Positions 52,206-60,865 of a stretch of DNA of 64,000 nt are shown piece after piece (within the stretch, counting starts at the first letter, position 1; every line of letters begins with the position of its first letter). Under the pieces are notes generated by a model. The model was not told the DNA's origin. It was given only the letters and a program-made list of their open reading frames with translations, and ran no database searches. Made by a program: the position numbers and the translations under genes. This stretch comes from DAIDKA01 sp035487155 (GTDB lineage Bacteria > Pseudomonadota > Gammaproteobacteria > Steroidobacterales > Steroidobacteraceae), in assembly GCA_035487155.1 (NCBI GenBank), contig DATHMK010000093.1, positions 15,672-79,671 on the forward strand, read 5' to 3'.

Positions 52206-53602
52206 TCCTCGCCATCGCCGCCGCCCTCGCCATCGTGGTCCAGGACCACACCCCGCTGCGCTCGGCGGCGCAGTCGGGCGCCACGGAACTGACGACGCTG
52301 TGGCAGGGAGATGTCCTGGAGGTTCGCGGCGAGCAAGCCGGCTATCTGCAGGTGTACAACTACCGTCGCGAACGCGGCGGCTACCTGCGCAGCGAAGCGG
52401 TACGTCCGCTGGGGCTCACCGCAGGGGATGCTCCCGAGTTGCTCGCGGTCCTGAGGTTCCTGCGCGAAAGCCGCGGCTACGAGGCACTTGGCATCAGCTA
52501 CGGCGCGGCCTATATCAAGGCCGTTCCCGCTCAGGCGCTGACGGCCGAACCGCTCGAGGCCATCGCCCGCATGGCCGAGCGGCTGGCCGATACGGCTTCG
52601 GGCAGTTCAGGTTCCGGAGTCGACATAGGCGCCCACCTGGATGTCGTCGCCCAGTTTGGCCTCCACATGCGCAGCTTCGAGCGCAACGGTCACATGCAGG
52701 TGTGCTATGACGGCGAGCTGTTTCAGCGCGTTCTGTCCCTGCCACAGGCCAGCGCCGAAGAGCGTGCGCTGGCCGCCTTGAGTCTGACGCGACCCGACTG
52801 TATCGATCCTGCACTCGGGCCGGTGGCGCGTACCACACTGGATCATGAGCGCGGCGAGGTTCTGGAGAAAATCCAGGAGCGTGACCTGACGCCGCTGACA
52901 CGCAGCCGTCTGCATGCGCGCCGCGCGGCCGTGTGGGCCGCGCTGGCCTTTGCAGAAGCGCGCCAGGGCCAGACGCCCACCGCTGCGGCGCAACGCGCCG
53001 TGTCTGAACTGCTCAGCGTTCGAACCCGCGATCTGGGCGAGGACCGGCGCTCCGACTACACCGAGGCGGCGATTCGGGTCAGCGCCAGCCGCTGGGCCTC
53101 GGCCGTGCCGAGCGTGAATCTCGAAGGGTTCAAGTTGTCATCGGCCCCCGGGGATCCTGGACAGACCTGCATTACCCTGCATGCGTCGCAACCTGCTGCC
53201 GCCTCCCTGGTGCAGCGCTGCACTTATGGCATTGCCTGGCTGGCCTCTGCGCAGGTGGTCGCGCCGGGGCAGGCCGTGGTGCTGGCGGTGCAACCCCTCG
53301 AGAGCTGGCGCGAGCTTTGGATCTTCCACCGGCGCGGCGCGACTTGGGTCGTCGATGTCGTTCCACCTGGTTTCAACGAACCTGAAGTGGGCTACATCGA
53401 CTACGCCGGCTATGCGCCGGCCACCAAACGGCTGCTGATCGCGCTGGAAGTGAAGGAACACGGCCACTTCCGCCACAGTTTCGAGGAACTGCGGCTCGAT
53501 GATCTCGTGACCGTCCGACAGGCCGGCAGCCCGGAGCTGCTGCGCGACTTCGGGCGCTGGCAGGATTCGAGCTGGCGACGCGACACGCTGGCGCTGCGGT
53601 GA
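52202..53602 (+). CDS. Exported SH3-like-domain protein
   Basis: 466-residue protein. An N-terminal hydrophobic stretch (ILAIAAALAIVVQDHT) may be a signal. A bacterial SH3-like motif follows (TLWQGDVLEVRGEQAGYLQV, about 30-60) with GGYLRSEAVRP. The middle is helical (RAGAT-type repeats, KIQERDLTPLTRSRLHARRA), and the C-terminus has beta-rich GATWVVDVVPPGFNEPEVGY. Unknown family. GTG start overlaps the SPFH gene, so the two likely work together at the membrane. Confidence 0.7.
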   Translation: MILAIAAALAIVVQDHTPLRSAAQSGATELTTLWQGDVLEVRGEQAGYLQVYNYRRERGGYLRSEAVRPLGLTAGDAPELLAVLRFLRESRGYEALGISYGAAYIKAVPAQALTAEPLEAIARMAERLADTASGSSGSGVDIGAHLDVVAQFGLHMRSFERNGHMQVCYDGELFQRVLSLPQASAEERALAALSLTRPDCIDPALGPVARTTLDHERGEVLEKIQERDLTPLTRSRLHARRAAVWAALAFAEARQGQTPTAAAQRAVSELLSVRTRDLGEDRRSDYTEAAIRVSASRWASAVPSVNLEGFKLSSAPGDPGQTCITLHASQPAAASLVQRCTYGIAWLASAQVVAPGQAVVLAVQPLESWRELWIFHRRGATWVVDVVPPGFNEPEVGYIDYAGYAPATKRLLIALEVKEHGHFRHSFEELRLDDLVTVRQAGSPELLRDFGRWQDSSWRRDTLALR

Positions 53603-53638
53603 GCAGGCGCCAGCGTCTATCGGGATCAGCAACAGGAG

Positions 53639-54184
53639 CTAGGGCGCGATCCGGGTCGCCGTGGCCGTGCCGTTCAGCACGATCACCATCGGCGTCGTCA
53701 CCGGGGGCACGGGGCTGAAGGTCAGCGTCGTGGTGTTGGTTCCGGTATATGAGTTCCCATCCCACGCCACTTCATCGACCTCGGTCTCATCGAAGGACCC
53801 GGCAACAATACCGTTGTTGTAGAGCCAGCCGACATGATTGCGGGTCACATGTGACTGATCGAGCGCCTTCCACGAACCCATGCAGATGTTGCCGTTCAGC
53901 ACCGGATAGTTGATGTTCTCCCACTCGGTGCCATCACTGTGCCACTGAATGAAGGCCTCCCCGGACGGAGCCGTGGAGGGGTTCGTCGTGTAGACGACAT
54001 CCCAGGTACCGACGATGTTCTCGGCGGCATTGTGGCCCCCGAAGGGCGTCCTGGGCGTGTGCTTGAGGACGAATGGCGATCCTTGCGGACCACCGCCGCG
54101 CGGGTCCACGCAGCTTGCGTGAGCCGCCATTGCGCTCAGCGCCAGCGCTGCCGAGACCGCGGTTCCCACCAGAAATCTGTTCAT
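53639..54184 (-). CDS. Exported lipocalin-like hypothetical protein
   Basis: 181-residue secreted protein: signal peptide (MNRFLVGTAVSAALALSAMAAHA) then a beta-strand-rich body with VGTWDVVYTTNPSTAP, EAFIQWHSDGTEWENINYP and YTGTNTTTLTFSPVPP. The pattern of 'GTW..' start and repeated short strands recalls calycin/lipocalin-like domains. AAGGAG lies upstream of ATG 54184. It is convergent with the SH3 gene (36 bp apart). Confidence 0.7.
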   Translation of the reverse strand: MNRFLVGTAVSAALALSAMAAHASCVDPRGGGPQGSPFVLKHTPRTPFGGHNAAENIVGTWDVVYTTNPSTAPSGEAFIQWHSDGTEWENINYPVLNGNICMGSWKALDQSHVTRNHVGWLYNNGIVAGSFDETEVDEVAWDGNSYTGTNTTTLTFSPVPPVTTPMVIVLNGTATATRIAP

Positions 54185-54387
54185 GAGACAACTCCTTAAA
54201 AGATGTATTGCTTTTGCACCCGGCACCGCTGACACGAGCGGTGTTTGGTTCCCTTGCCATCAATTCCAACAGCGGCCACTGTAGTCCCGTGCAAGCGCGA
54301 CAAATCGCGCGAGTAATGAGGGCTATGTGAGGGCTAAGATCGGTGCTGCCCTGTTGCGGGAGCTCGCCGGCAGCCAGGCCGAGAGGG

Positions 54388-55761
54388 TCACCGGGTCGTG
54401 AACATCCCGGCAGGATCGTAGCGACGACGCAGGGCCGCCAGCGGCTCGGCATGCATCAGGTCGGAATACGCGGCGACATCGTCATCCTGGTTGCTGAAGT
54501 TCGGCATCAGCGTGCGCATGGCCTGCGGCGCGATCTGCCCATGCAGCTTGCGGACCCGCTCGCGCAGCTGCGCGAAATCCTCGGCCCAGGGCGTCGCGCC
54601 TATCAGGTTGACGAAGAACTGCGCACCGCGATTGGAGAAGGCGGTGTCTGCCGGTGCAATGCGGGCCACGGCGCCCCCCATGTGCTGGACATGCAGCTCG
54701 CTGTGCTGACTGGGCAGATCATCGAGGGCGGCAGTGAGAATATCCAGCGTCGCATCGGGCAAGTGGCTGAAGTTGGCCGTTTTCCAGTACTGACAGCGCC
54801 CCGGCGGCGCACTGCCATCCTGCATGTGCTGCCACTGCACATAGGGCATGGGTCCTATGTGATCGGTCAGCGGCCGACCGAACTGACGCAGCGGCGCAAT
54901 GACGCGCTCCCCGGCGGCGGGATCCCCGCACCAGCACACCACGGAGATCACCACCGGTCGGCCGTGCCAGCCGGCGTCCAGGAAGGGCAGCGGCGGCGCG
55001 TTGGCGAGCACGGTCATGCCGCAGAACTCATCCGGTGCGGTAGCTGCGAAGTCGCGGAACACGCCCAAGGCCTGGCGGGCTTCGGTCGCAGGGCGCACCA
55101 CGAGGCCGGCGAGCACCTGGCGCAGCGGATGCAGCTGGAATTCAAAACTGGTCACGACGCCCAAGGCCCCCGCGCCGCCGCGCAGGCCCCAATACAGGTC
55201 CGCATGTTCATCGGCACTGGCGCGCACGAAGCGCCCGTCCGCCAGCACGACGCCGGCCGCCAGCAGATTGTCGCAGGCCAGCCCGTAGCGTCGCATCAGC
55301 CAGCCGGCACCGCCACCCAGGGTCAGGCCGCCAACGCCGGTACCGGACACCAGGCCTCCGGTGGTCGCCAGTCCCTGTTTTGCCGTGGCCACATCGACGT
55401 CATGCCACAGCGCGCCGCCCTGAACGGCGACCATGCGCCGCTCCGCATACACTTCCACGTGGCGCATCCGTGAGAGGTCCAGCATCAATAGGCCGTCGGC
55501 GACGGCGCGGCCGGCCACATTGTGCCCTCCGCCGCGCACCGTCACCGCCAGGTGATGGTCGGCGGCAATGCGCACCGCGAGCGCGATGTCCTCGGCATCC
55601 GCGCAGACCACGATGGCCGCGGGGCGCCGGCTGATGGCGGCATTCCAGACCCGTCGGCTCGGCAGGTAGCCGCCCTCATGAGGCTCCAGGATCTGGCCTC
55701 GCAACTGCTGACGCAGCGCGGAAATCACCGCTGGGCGCAGGGCCGGTACTTCTTCTTGCAT
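54388..55761 (-). CDS. FAD-linked BBE-type oxidoreductase
   Basis: 457-residue flavoenzyme of the berberine-bridge/6-hydroxynicotine-oxidase group. VTVRGGGHNVAGRAVADGLLML contains the His that can bind FAD at the 8-alpha position; LTLGGGAGWLMRRYGLACDN follows, lacking the Cys of bicovalent members. The BBE C-terminal motif is PNFSNQDDDVAAYSDLMHAE then RRRYDPAGMF. ATG 55761 has AGGAGA eight bases upstream; a TTG at 55767 is also in frame. Lies 92 bp downstream of the cyclase operon; probably separate. Confidence 0.9.
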   Translation of the reverse strand: MQEEVPALRPAVISALRQQLRGQILEPHEGGYLPSRRVWNAAISRRPAAIVVCADAEDIALAVRIAADHHLAVTVRGGGHNVAGRAVADGLLMLDLSRMRHVEVYAERRMVAVQGGALWHDVDVATAKQGLATTGGLVSGTGVGGLTLGGGAGWLMRRYGLACDNLLAAGVVLADGRFVRASADEHADLYWGLRGGAGALGVVTSFEFQLHPLRQVLAGLVVRPATEARQALGVFRDFAATAPDEFCGMTVLANAPPLPFLDAGWHGRPVVISVVCWCGDPAAGERVIAPLRQFGRPLTDHIGPMPYVQWQHMQDGSAPPGRCQYWKTANFSHLPDATLDILTAALDDLPSQHSELHVQHMGGAVARIAPADTAFSNRGAQFFVNLIGATPWAEDFAQLRERVRKLHGQIAPQAMRTLMPNFSNQDDDVAAYSDLMHAEPLAALRRRYDPAGMFTTR

Positions 55762-55853
55762 TGCCAAGTCTCCTGCGGGAACAGCCCCGACCGGTAAGTT
55801 AATACAGAGTCAGGCAGCCGATTGTGAGGGCTCGGTGATGGCGACGGCCTCAA

Positions 55854-57791
55854 CTAGGCCCGGCGCACCTGGTAAGTTGGAAATTCGCCGTATGACTTGG
55901 CCATCGGCGTGACCCCCACATACTGGCAGACGAACTCGGTGACCCCGACGGCCTCGGCCAGGGCCGCAAATTCCTGGCTGGCATAGACCGCGCCAGGTGG
56001 CGTGATGGGCTCGATGCGGGCCGCGCGGCTGACATGCACTCCGGTGTAACTGAAGCCGCGGATGATCGGATCCACCACCGGATAGGCCGGACCGCTGTGC
56101 AGGCCGATGCGTATGCCCATTTTCTCGGGCATCCCGAAATCTGGCCAATGGATGGAGCGAATGAGTTCGCTGATTTCCAGGGCCAGCACGCCGGCCGCCG
56201 TGATGTCGTTGAAGACGAAGTACAGGGCATCGCCCCAGGTGTTCTGTACGATCGGGGGCCGCCGGGAGCGCTCCAGCAAGGCGGCTACCGGTCCGAGAAA
56301 ATGCGTCACGAACCGCGGAATCTGCTCCTCGGAGAGTTTGCTGAAGCCGACCGCGTCGGCAAACAGCAGCGAGACCAGTGCGCGCTTTTCCTCCGGGCGG
56401 CTATCCCCTTGGGTGGTCAGCCACTGGTCCGAGGGCGCCAGCGGGCCGGGCACCGATGCATAGTCCTGCCAGGCCAGGCTGAGCGGGTTCAGGGCCCGCA
56501 CCGACTGACCGCAGCTGCGCCAGCGACTGATGGCGCTGCCCGTGCCCCCGCCCTGACCCGGCTGCCCATCCCACACGGCCAGCGCCCGCACTCGGCCCTC
56601 GATGCCGCGCGCGCGTGACTTCGCCAGACCGAACATCAGTACGTTGGCATAGGCCAGGTAGACTTCCGTCGCCGGGTGCCGCGAGGCGTAGATCACCTGC
56701 TTGGCTGCCTTGAGCACCCGTTCGAAGCGCTCCACCCAGCGGTTGTTGCCGTCCCGTGCGACGCTTGCCTTGACGAACGAGTCGATGTCGCTCGGCAGCA
56801 CGATGTTGATCTCGCCCCCCAGTTCCAGCATTGCCTCCAGAAAAAGAATGTCGCCACCGCAGGCCGCGGCAGAGAAACTCACCTGGGCGCGCATCTGCAG
56901 CAGCGCCTGCTTGAGGGCCTCAAACACCGGCCCTGCGGCACTTGGCGCAAAGCGCGGCCGGGCCCGGTCAGCCGCATCAATGAGATGCCCCGTGAACGCC
57001 ACCACCACCGGCGCTGGCAGCCACTGCTCGAGCAGCTGCGGATCACGCCCGCGGGCGCTGAGGATGAGCCTTGCATTGCGACGGGTGGAGGCAAGGTTAC
57101 CAAGGTCCCCGGATGCCAGTGCGGCGGCAGTGACGTAGTGCGCGCCGGCCAGCTCGGGTTGGTCCAGGACCAGTGACGCCTCACCCAGGGTCGCTTCGAG
57201 CCAGTAGCGATCGATGGCTGTGACCGCAGCTGACTGCAGCGCGGCGAAACAGATCTTCTGCACCTCGTGCGCGGTGCGCTGCGCGGCCTGCTGCTCGCCC
57301 AGCAGCAACTGCAGGGTCGCGGCGTTGATGCCGCTCCAGTACCGCGTATCCGGTGCCCCGGCGAAGGATTCGCTGTACAGAGATTGCGCGCGCACCAGGT
57401 ACTGATGCTTGAGGGCCGGATCGGCGGTCTCCTCCCACAGGTCCTTGTAGGTACGCGCCAGCATGCCCACGGTTTCCTCATCGCGGTGACCGGCTGCGTA
57501 AAGGCCGGCGAGCAGTTCGTTGGCCGGCCCGGTCGCACGGCCGCGCGCCAGGGCCAGTGCTTCCAGCCCCTGCAGTTCCACATCCTGCGGCCACAGGGCC
57601 GCCGCTTCGCGTGTCACGTCGAAGGCCAGCAGCGGTTCGCCGGCGCGCAGCAGACGCCGCGCCGCCGCCTTGTAGAGCTGCGGCTGCGTGGACCACAGTG
57701 CCCGATCGCGCGCGGCCCAGATCGCATACACCGCCGGCACATCCTGGCCTGCGATTTGCGCGATCAGTGCGGGCGCGTCGTTGGTCGGCAT
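55854..57791 (-). CDS. TPR/TRAFs-binding-SLOG-class III nucleotidyl cyclase fusion
   Basis: 645-residue three-part signalling protein. (1) N-terminal helical region (about 30-245: RRLLRAGEPLLAFDVTREAA, LARTYKDLWEETADPALKHQ), like the TPR-type TRAFs-binding domain of DUF4071 proteins. (2) A SLOG-type nucleotide-sensing domain (about 262-400) with VVVAFTGHLIDAADRARP and SAAACGGDILFLEAMLELGG. (3) A class III cyclase domain (about 470-610): metal Asp479 (LLFADAVGFSKL) and Asp521 (NTWGDALYFVFND), and Arg592 in HVSRAARIE. The adenine-specifying Lys is Asn517, the matching Asp is Ser581, and the transition-state Asn is Ser588, so the substrate base is unlikely to be plainly adenine. Last gene of the operon; ATG 57791 overlaps the upstream TGA (TGATG). 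Confidence 0.8.
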   Translation of the reverse strand: MPTNDAPALIAQIAGQDVPAVYAIWAARDRALWSTQPQLYKAAARRLLRAGEPLLAFDVTREAAALWPQDVELQGLEALALARGRATGPANELLAGLYAAGHRDEETVGMLARTYKDLWEETADPALKHQYLVRAQSLYSESFAGAPDTRYWSGINAATLQLLLGEQQAAQRTAHEVQKICFAALQSAAVTAIDRYWLEATLGEASLVLDQPELAGAHYVTAAALASGDLGNLASTRRNARLILSARGRDPQLLEQWLPAPVVVAFTGHLIDAADRARPRFAPSAAGPVFEALKQALLQMRAQVSFSAAACGGDILFLEAMLELGGEINIVLPSDIDSFVKASVARDGNNRWVERFERVLKAAKQVIYASRHPATEVYLAYANVLMFGLAKSRARGIEGRVRALAVWDGQPGQGGGTGSAISRWRSCGQSVRALNPLSLAWQDYASVPGPLAPSDQWLTTQGDSRPEEKRALVSLLFADAVGFSKLSEEQIPRFVTHFLGPVAALLERSRRPPIVQNTWGDALYFVFNDITAAGVLALEISELIRSIHWPDFGMPEKMGIRIGLHSGPAYPVVDPIIRGFSYTGVHVSRAARIEPITPPGAVYASQEFAALAEAVGVTEFVCQYVGVTPMAKSYGEFPTYQVRRA

Positions 57792-59242
57792 CACCAGGGC
57801 CTTCGCAAGGGGCTGGTGGGCTCATCCAGACCGCGCTCGCGACGGAACTGCGCCCAGCTCTCATTCTCGAGCAGGGCCTCCTCGCCCAGGGCGATACCGA
57901 TCCGCCCCGCCGTTTCGGCTGGCTGGCGTCGCAGTCGCCGCCGGGCCTGATCGTAGATCGCCTGCATCCGCCCATAGTGACTGGCCTGGTAGAGCAGGCC
58001 CAGTTTGGTCACCAGGGCCACGATCGCGGCCGAAACGCCGGGACACAGGAAGCTCACCAGGCTCAGTCGCAACTGTATGGGCTTGGAGACCGGCAGATGT
58101 CGCGCAAACATGATGGTGAGCGATGCACACACGCCCAGGAGAAAAATCCCGGCAACCAGGTAGCGCATGCGGACCTCGACCCTGGCGCTGCGCGCCTGGG
58201 AGCGCGCGAAGTACTGCTGCTGATCGTCGATCCAGCCCTGCAGCACACCGGTGGCCACCGGGTCCTGCTGGCCGGCAGGCCTGGTCACCGGCGGATTCGC
58301 GGCCGCCACGCGCCACAGCGCCAGTCGTATCCACTGGTAGTCCAGGGGCTGACGGATGAGGTAACAGGCGGCAGCCGAGCGCGTGAGACCGCAGGCATGC
58401 CAGTAGTGCTGCACCCGCAGCCCTTCGGCCAGGGCCCGATACTCCACGAAGCGGCTGTGCAGGTCCAGGCGCCGGGCATAGAGGAACACACAGTAGGAGG
58501 TCACGATCAGAGCGATATAGCCACCGATCAGTTCATCCTGCAATTCGACGCGGCTGTTGGCCGCTGCCAGGAAACATCCATAGGACACGGCGGCCAGACA
58601 GGCCAGCGCGAATATCAGGCGAAACGCCAGATGGCTCTTGTGCTGGAAGGCGAGCGCCAGGGCATCGGCCCGAGCGTACAGGCCCTCGATCGTAAGCTCA
58701 CCGTCATCGGGAAAAGTGGGGACGGGCAGCTGCGCCTGCGCATCCCGATTGAAGCGGTCGGTGCGCATCATGAGCCGGTTCTCAGCCGCGGTGTGCACCA
58801 GGTGATCGCTCACGGCCCCATCGACTCCGAACAGTGACGTCACCTGGCGCAGCGGTTCAGACCCGGCGGGCCATTGCAGGCGGATGACCTCAACCTTCAG
58901 TTCCGCCTCAAACTCGATCGAGTCCTCTTCGGATGCCTGGGAATCCTGGGCTGCGCCCACTGAGACATCAATCAGCAGGTGGCACAGCGGTACCAGAGCG
59001 CCCGCCGGAGGGTCCAGCACCGCGATATCACAGGCCGCCGCCGCGGCCCGCGCGAGTTCGGCCAGACCCGCGGCGGCCCGTACGTACAGCACGAAGCGCG
59101 AGTTCGGATAGCGTTCGCGCCTGGCCCGCAACTCCTGCGCGAGGAACTCACCCAGACCGGAGCCCGCCAAGCCGGTGAACTCCCCCGTTGACTGCAGGGC
59201 GATGACGATCGGTACGCCGACCGGTGGGTTCGGCAGGCTCAC
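57791..59242 (-). CDS. Four-helix membrane protein, SLATT-like effector candidate
   Basis: 483-residue inner-membrane protein. N-terminal 100 residues (PIVIALQSTGEFTGLAGSGL, LAELARAAAAACDIAVLDPP) look like a Rossmann/SLOG-type sensor, though this is uncertain. Helices lie at about 207-227, 237-257, 361-382 and 391-413, in two pairs. EYRALAEGLRVQHYW (267-281) follows the first pair and LGEEALLENESWAQFRR (452-468) follows the second; this arrangement of an Arg/Glu helix plus an acidic C-terminal helix resembles SLATT-type 2TM effectors of nucleotide-triggered systems. GTG start one base after the lipoprotein stop. Confidence 0.6.
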   Translation of the reverse strand: MSLPNPPVGVPIVIALQSTGEFTGLAGSGLGEFLAQELRARRERYPNSRFVLYVRAAAGLAELARAAAAACDIAVLDPPAGALVPLCHLLIDVSVGAAQDSQASEEDSIEFEAELKVEVIRLQWPAGSEPLRQVTSLFGVDGAVSDHLVHTAAENRLMMRTDRFNRDAQAQLPVPTFPDDGELTIEGLYARADALALAFQHKSHLAFRLIFALACLAAVSYGCFLAAANSRVELQDELIGGYIALIVTSYCVFLYARRLDLHSRFVEYRALAEGLRVQHYWHACGLTRSAAACYLIRQPLDYQWIRLALWRVAAANPPVTRPAGQQDPVATGVLQGWIDDQQQYFARSQARSARVEVRMRYLVAGIFLLGVCASLTIMFARHLPVSKPIQLRLSLVSFLCPGVSAAIVALVTKLGLLYQASHYGRMQAIYDQARRRLRRQPAETAGRIGIALGEEALLENESWAQFRRERGLDEPTSPLRRPW

Positions 59243-59243
59243 G

Positions 59244-60863
59244 TTAGGGCAGCACGCTCACATAGGGCGTCTGCTGCACATCCTGGGCCGAGCGCTGCAG
59301 ATCGGTCAGCTGATTCACCACGGCCAGGATCTCCAGGGTGTGATCGACGCAGGACGGGTCCGAACCGGGCCTGGACGTGCCTTGCGAGCAGGGCGCGATG
59401 CCTATCGACTGCCACTGCTCAGGACGGCTGTAACGCGGCACATAGTAGCGTTGCCCGCGGTAGGTCAAGGCAAACCGGTAACTCTCTTCGCCGTCACTTC
59501 TGACATTGAAAAAATAATCACCGCAGTGAGGTTCGGAGGAATAAGCACAGAAGCCGAAGGTCACCACCGGATTGAGCAAGGAGATGTCCACCCGCGGCGG
59601 GTTCGTGCCCGGCTCCTTGTCATAGGCCTGAATGGCCTCCTGGTAGGCCATCAGGTCACCCAGGAACTGGATGATCTCGCCCACCGAGCGGATCTCCATG
59701 CGGATCTGCGGTTTCGGGTCCTGGGGGTTGCCGAACATTTCCGTGTATTGCTTCTCGGGGGGATGCAACTGCTCGATCGCGCGACCGAAGTTGTCACAGA
59801 AGTTCTTGACCTCGGTTTCTTCGTCCGCTCGAAACTCCGGAAAATCCTCTATGTCCTGCATTTCCTTGCGGTCCGAATCCGCACCCGGGGTAGCCCCGGC
59901 ATTGGCGGTGGTGCCGACGCTGGGCGTGACGGTGACATTCGGGGTGGTGGCGACGTCCGCGCCGTTGCAGGTGTTCTGTGCCTCCTGCGTGCCGCTGCTC
60001 CCCAGGGCCTGCACCCGCGACAGGCACAGCTCGGTCTTGGGCGCGGAGATGCCGTACATTGAGATTGTGTGGCTGTCCTTGTTGTAGGTGACCGAGGTCT
60101 TGCTGGAATCCAGGCTCGCCACCGAGGCCAGGATCCTGCCCAGATCACTGTTGTCGACCGGAACCTCCTCGAGAATCGGTTTCTTCTGGGGTGCGGACTG
60201 CGCCGTGAAGCTCGTGAGATTGTTGATCAGCTTCAGGTAGTGTTGGAAATCCGTCTGACCCTTGCAGAGGTTGCTTTCGCGCTGGCCGAGCGATTTGACG
60301 TTCGAATTGTCGATCGGGGTCGGGGTGGCGTAGAGCGCATCGATGGCATCGCGCGGTGAATTGCGGATCCGGATGGTGTGCCGCTCAAGACTGCCGTTGG
60401 CCGAATTCGCCACCGTCACGTCGATCGCCGAGAAGAACAGCAGCAGCACCACGCGTCGGTCCAGGCCCCGGTCCAACCAGTACTTCACGAACTTCGGGTC
60501 GATGGGCGTGGACATGCCGGTGACGAAATCCTTGGTGGCAAGATTGTCGAGCTCGAAGCTCGGCGCCAGCTGAATGCCCACGCCGGCCGTGATGGTGTTG
60601 CGCGCCGTACCTTTGTTCGACGGTCCAAACGGCCACACTCCCTGCACCGAGGCGTTGCCGGTGACCGATTCGTGGATCGAGGGTATTTCATCGAAATGCA
60701 GCGGCGCTTTGTCCTTCGCGCGCAGGATGTTCAGCACCAGCAGCTTGTCGGTGGTGTCCTCGATGATGTCGTCGAAGGACATTGCCTGGGAGCGCACCAC
60801 CGTGTTGGAAGCGATGCAACCACCCAGGCTTAGCGAGAGCAGCAACAGAATCGCGATGCGCAT
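59244..60863 (-). CDS. Large outer-membrane lipoprotein of unknown function
   Basis: 539-residue lipoprotein. MRIAILLLLSLSLGGC puts the lipidated Cys at 16; Ile17 favours outer-membrane sorting. The mature N-terminus (TTDKLLVLNILRAKDKAPLH then EIPSIHESVTGNASVQGVWPFG) is a recurring motif of proteins I recall from related operons. Cys-rich spans (SNLCKGQTDF, ELCLSRVQAL, NTCNGADVA) suggest disulfides; the C-terminus contains EESYRFALTYRGQRYYVPRY. No enzyme motif seen. It starts 2 nt after the TIR-protein stop and ends 1 nt before the four-helix protein, so it is a core member of this operon. Confidence 0.75.
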   Translation of the reverse strand: MRIAILLLLSLSLGGCIASNTVVRSQAMSFDDIIEDTTDKLLVLNILRAKDKAPLHFDEIPSIHESVTGNASVQGVWPFGPSNKGTARNTITAGVGIQLAPSFELDNLATKDFVTGMSTPIDPKFVKYWLDRGLDRRVVLLLFFSAIDVTVANSANGSLERHTIRIRNSPRDAIDALYATPTPIDNSNVKSLGQRESNLCKGQTDFQHYLKLINNLTSFTAQSAPQKKPILEEVPVDNSDLGRILASVASLDSSKTSVTYNKDSHTISMYGISAPKTELCLSRVQALGSSGTQEAQNTCNGADVATTPNVTVTPSVGTTANAGATPGADSDRKEMQDIEDFPEFRADEETEVKNFCDNFGRAIEQLHPPEKQYTEMFGNPQDPKPQIRMEIRSVGEIIQFLGDLMAYQEAIQAYDKEPGTNPPRVDISLLNPVVTFGFCAYSSEPHCGDYFFNVRSDGEESYRFALTYRGQRYYVPRYSRPEQWQSIGIAPCSQGTSRPGSDPSCVDHTLEILAVVNQLTDLQRSAQDVQQTPYVSVLP

Positions 60864-60865
60864 TA

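Noticed and set aside
57791..59242. CBASS classification of the last operon
   Set aside because: No CD-NTase (GS-x-D-x-D motif) or cap protein is seen; the signalling enzyme is a class III cyclase. The nearest known logic is Pycsar, not CBASS.
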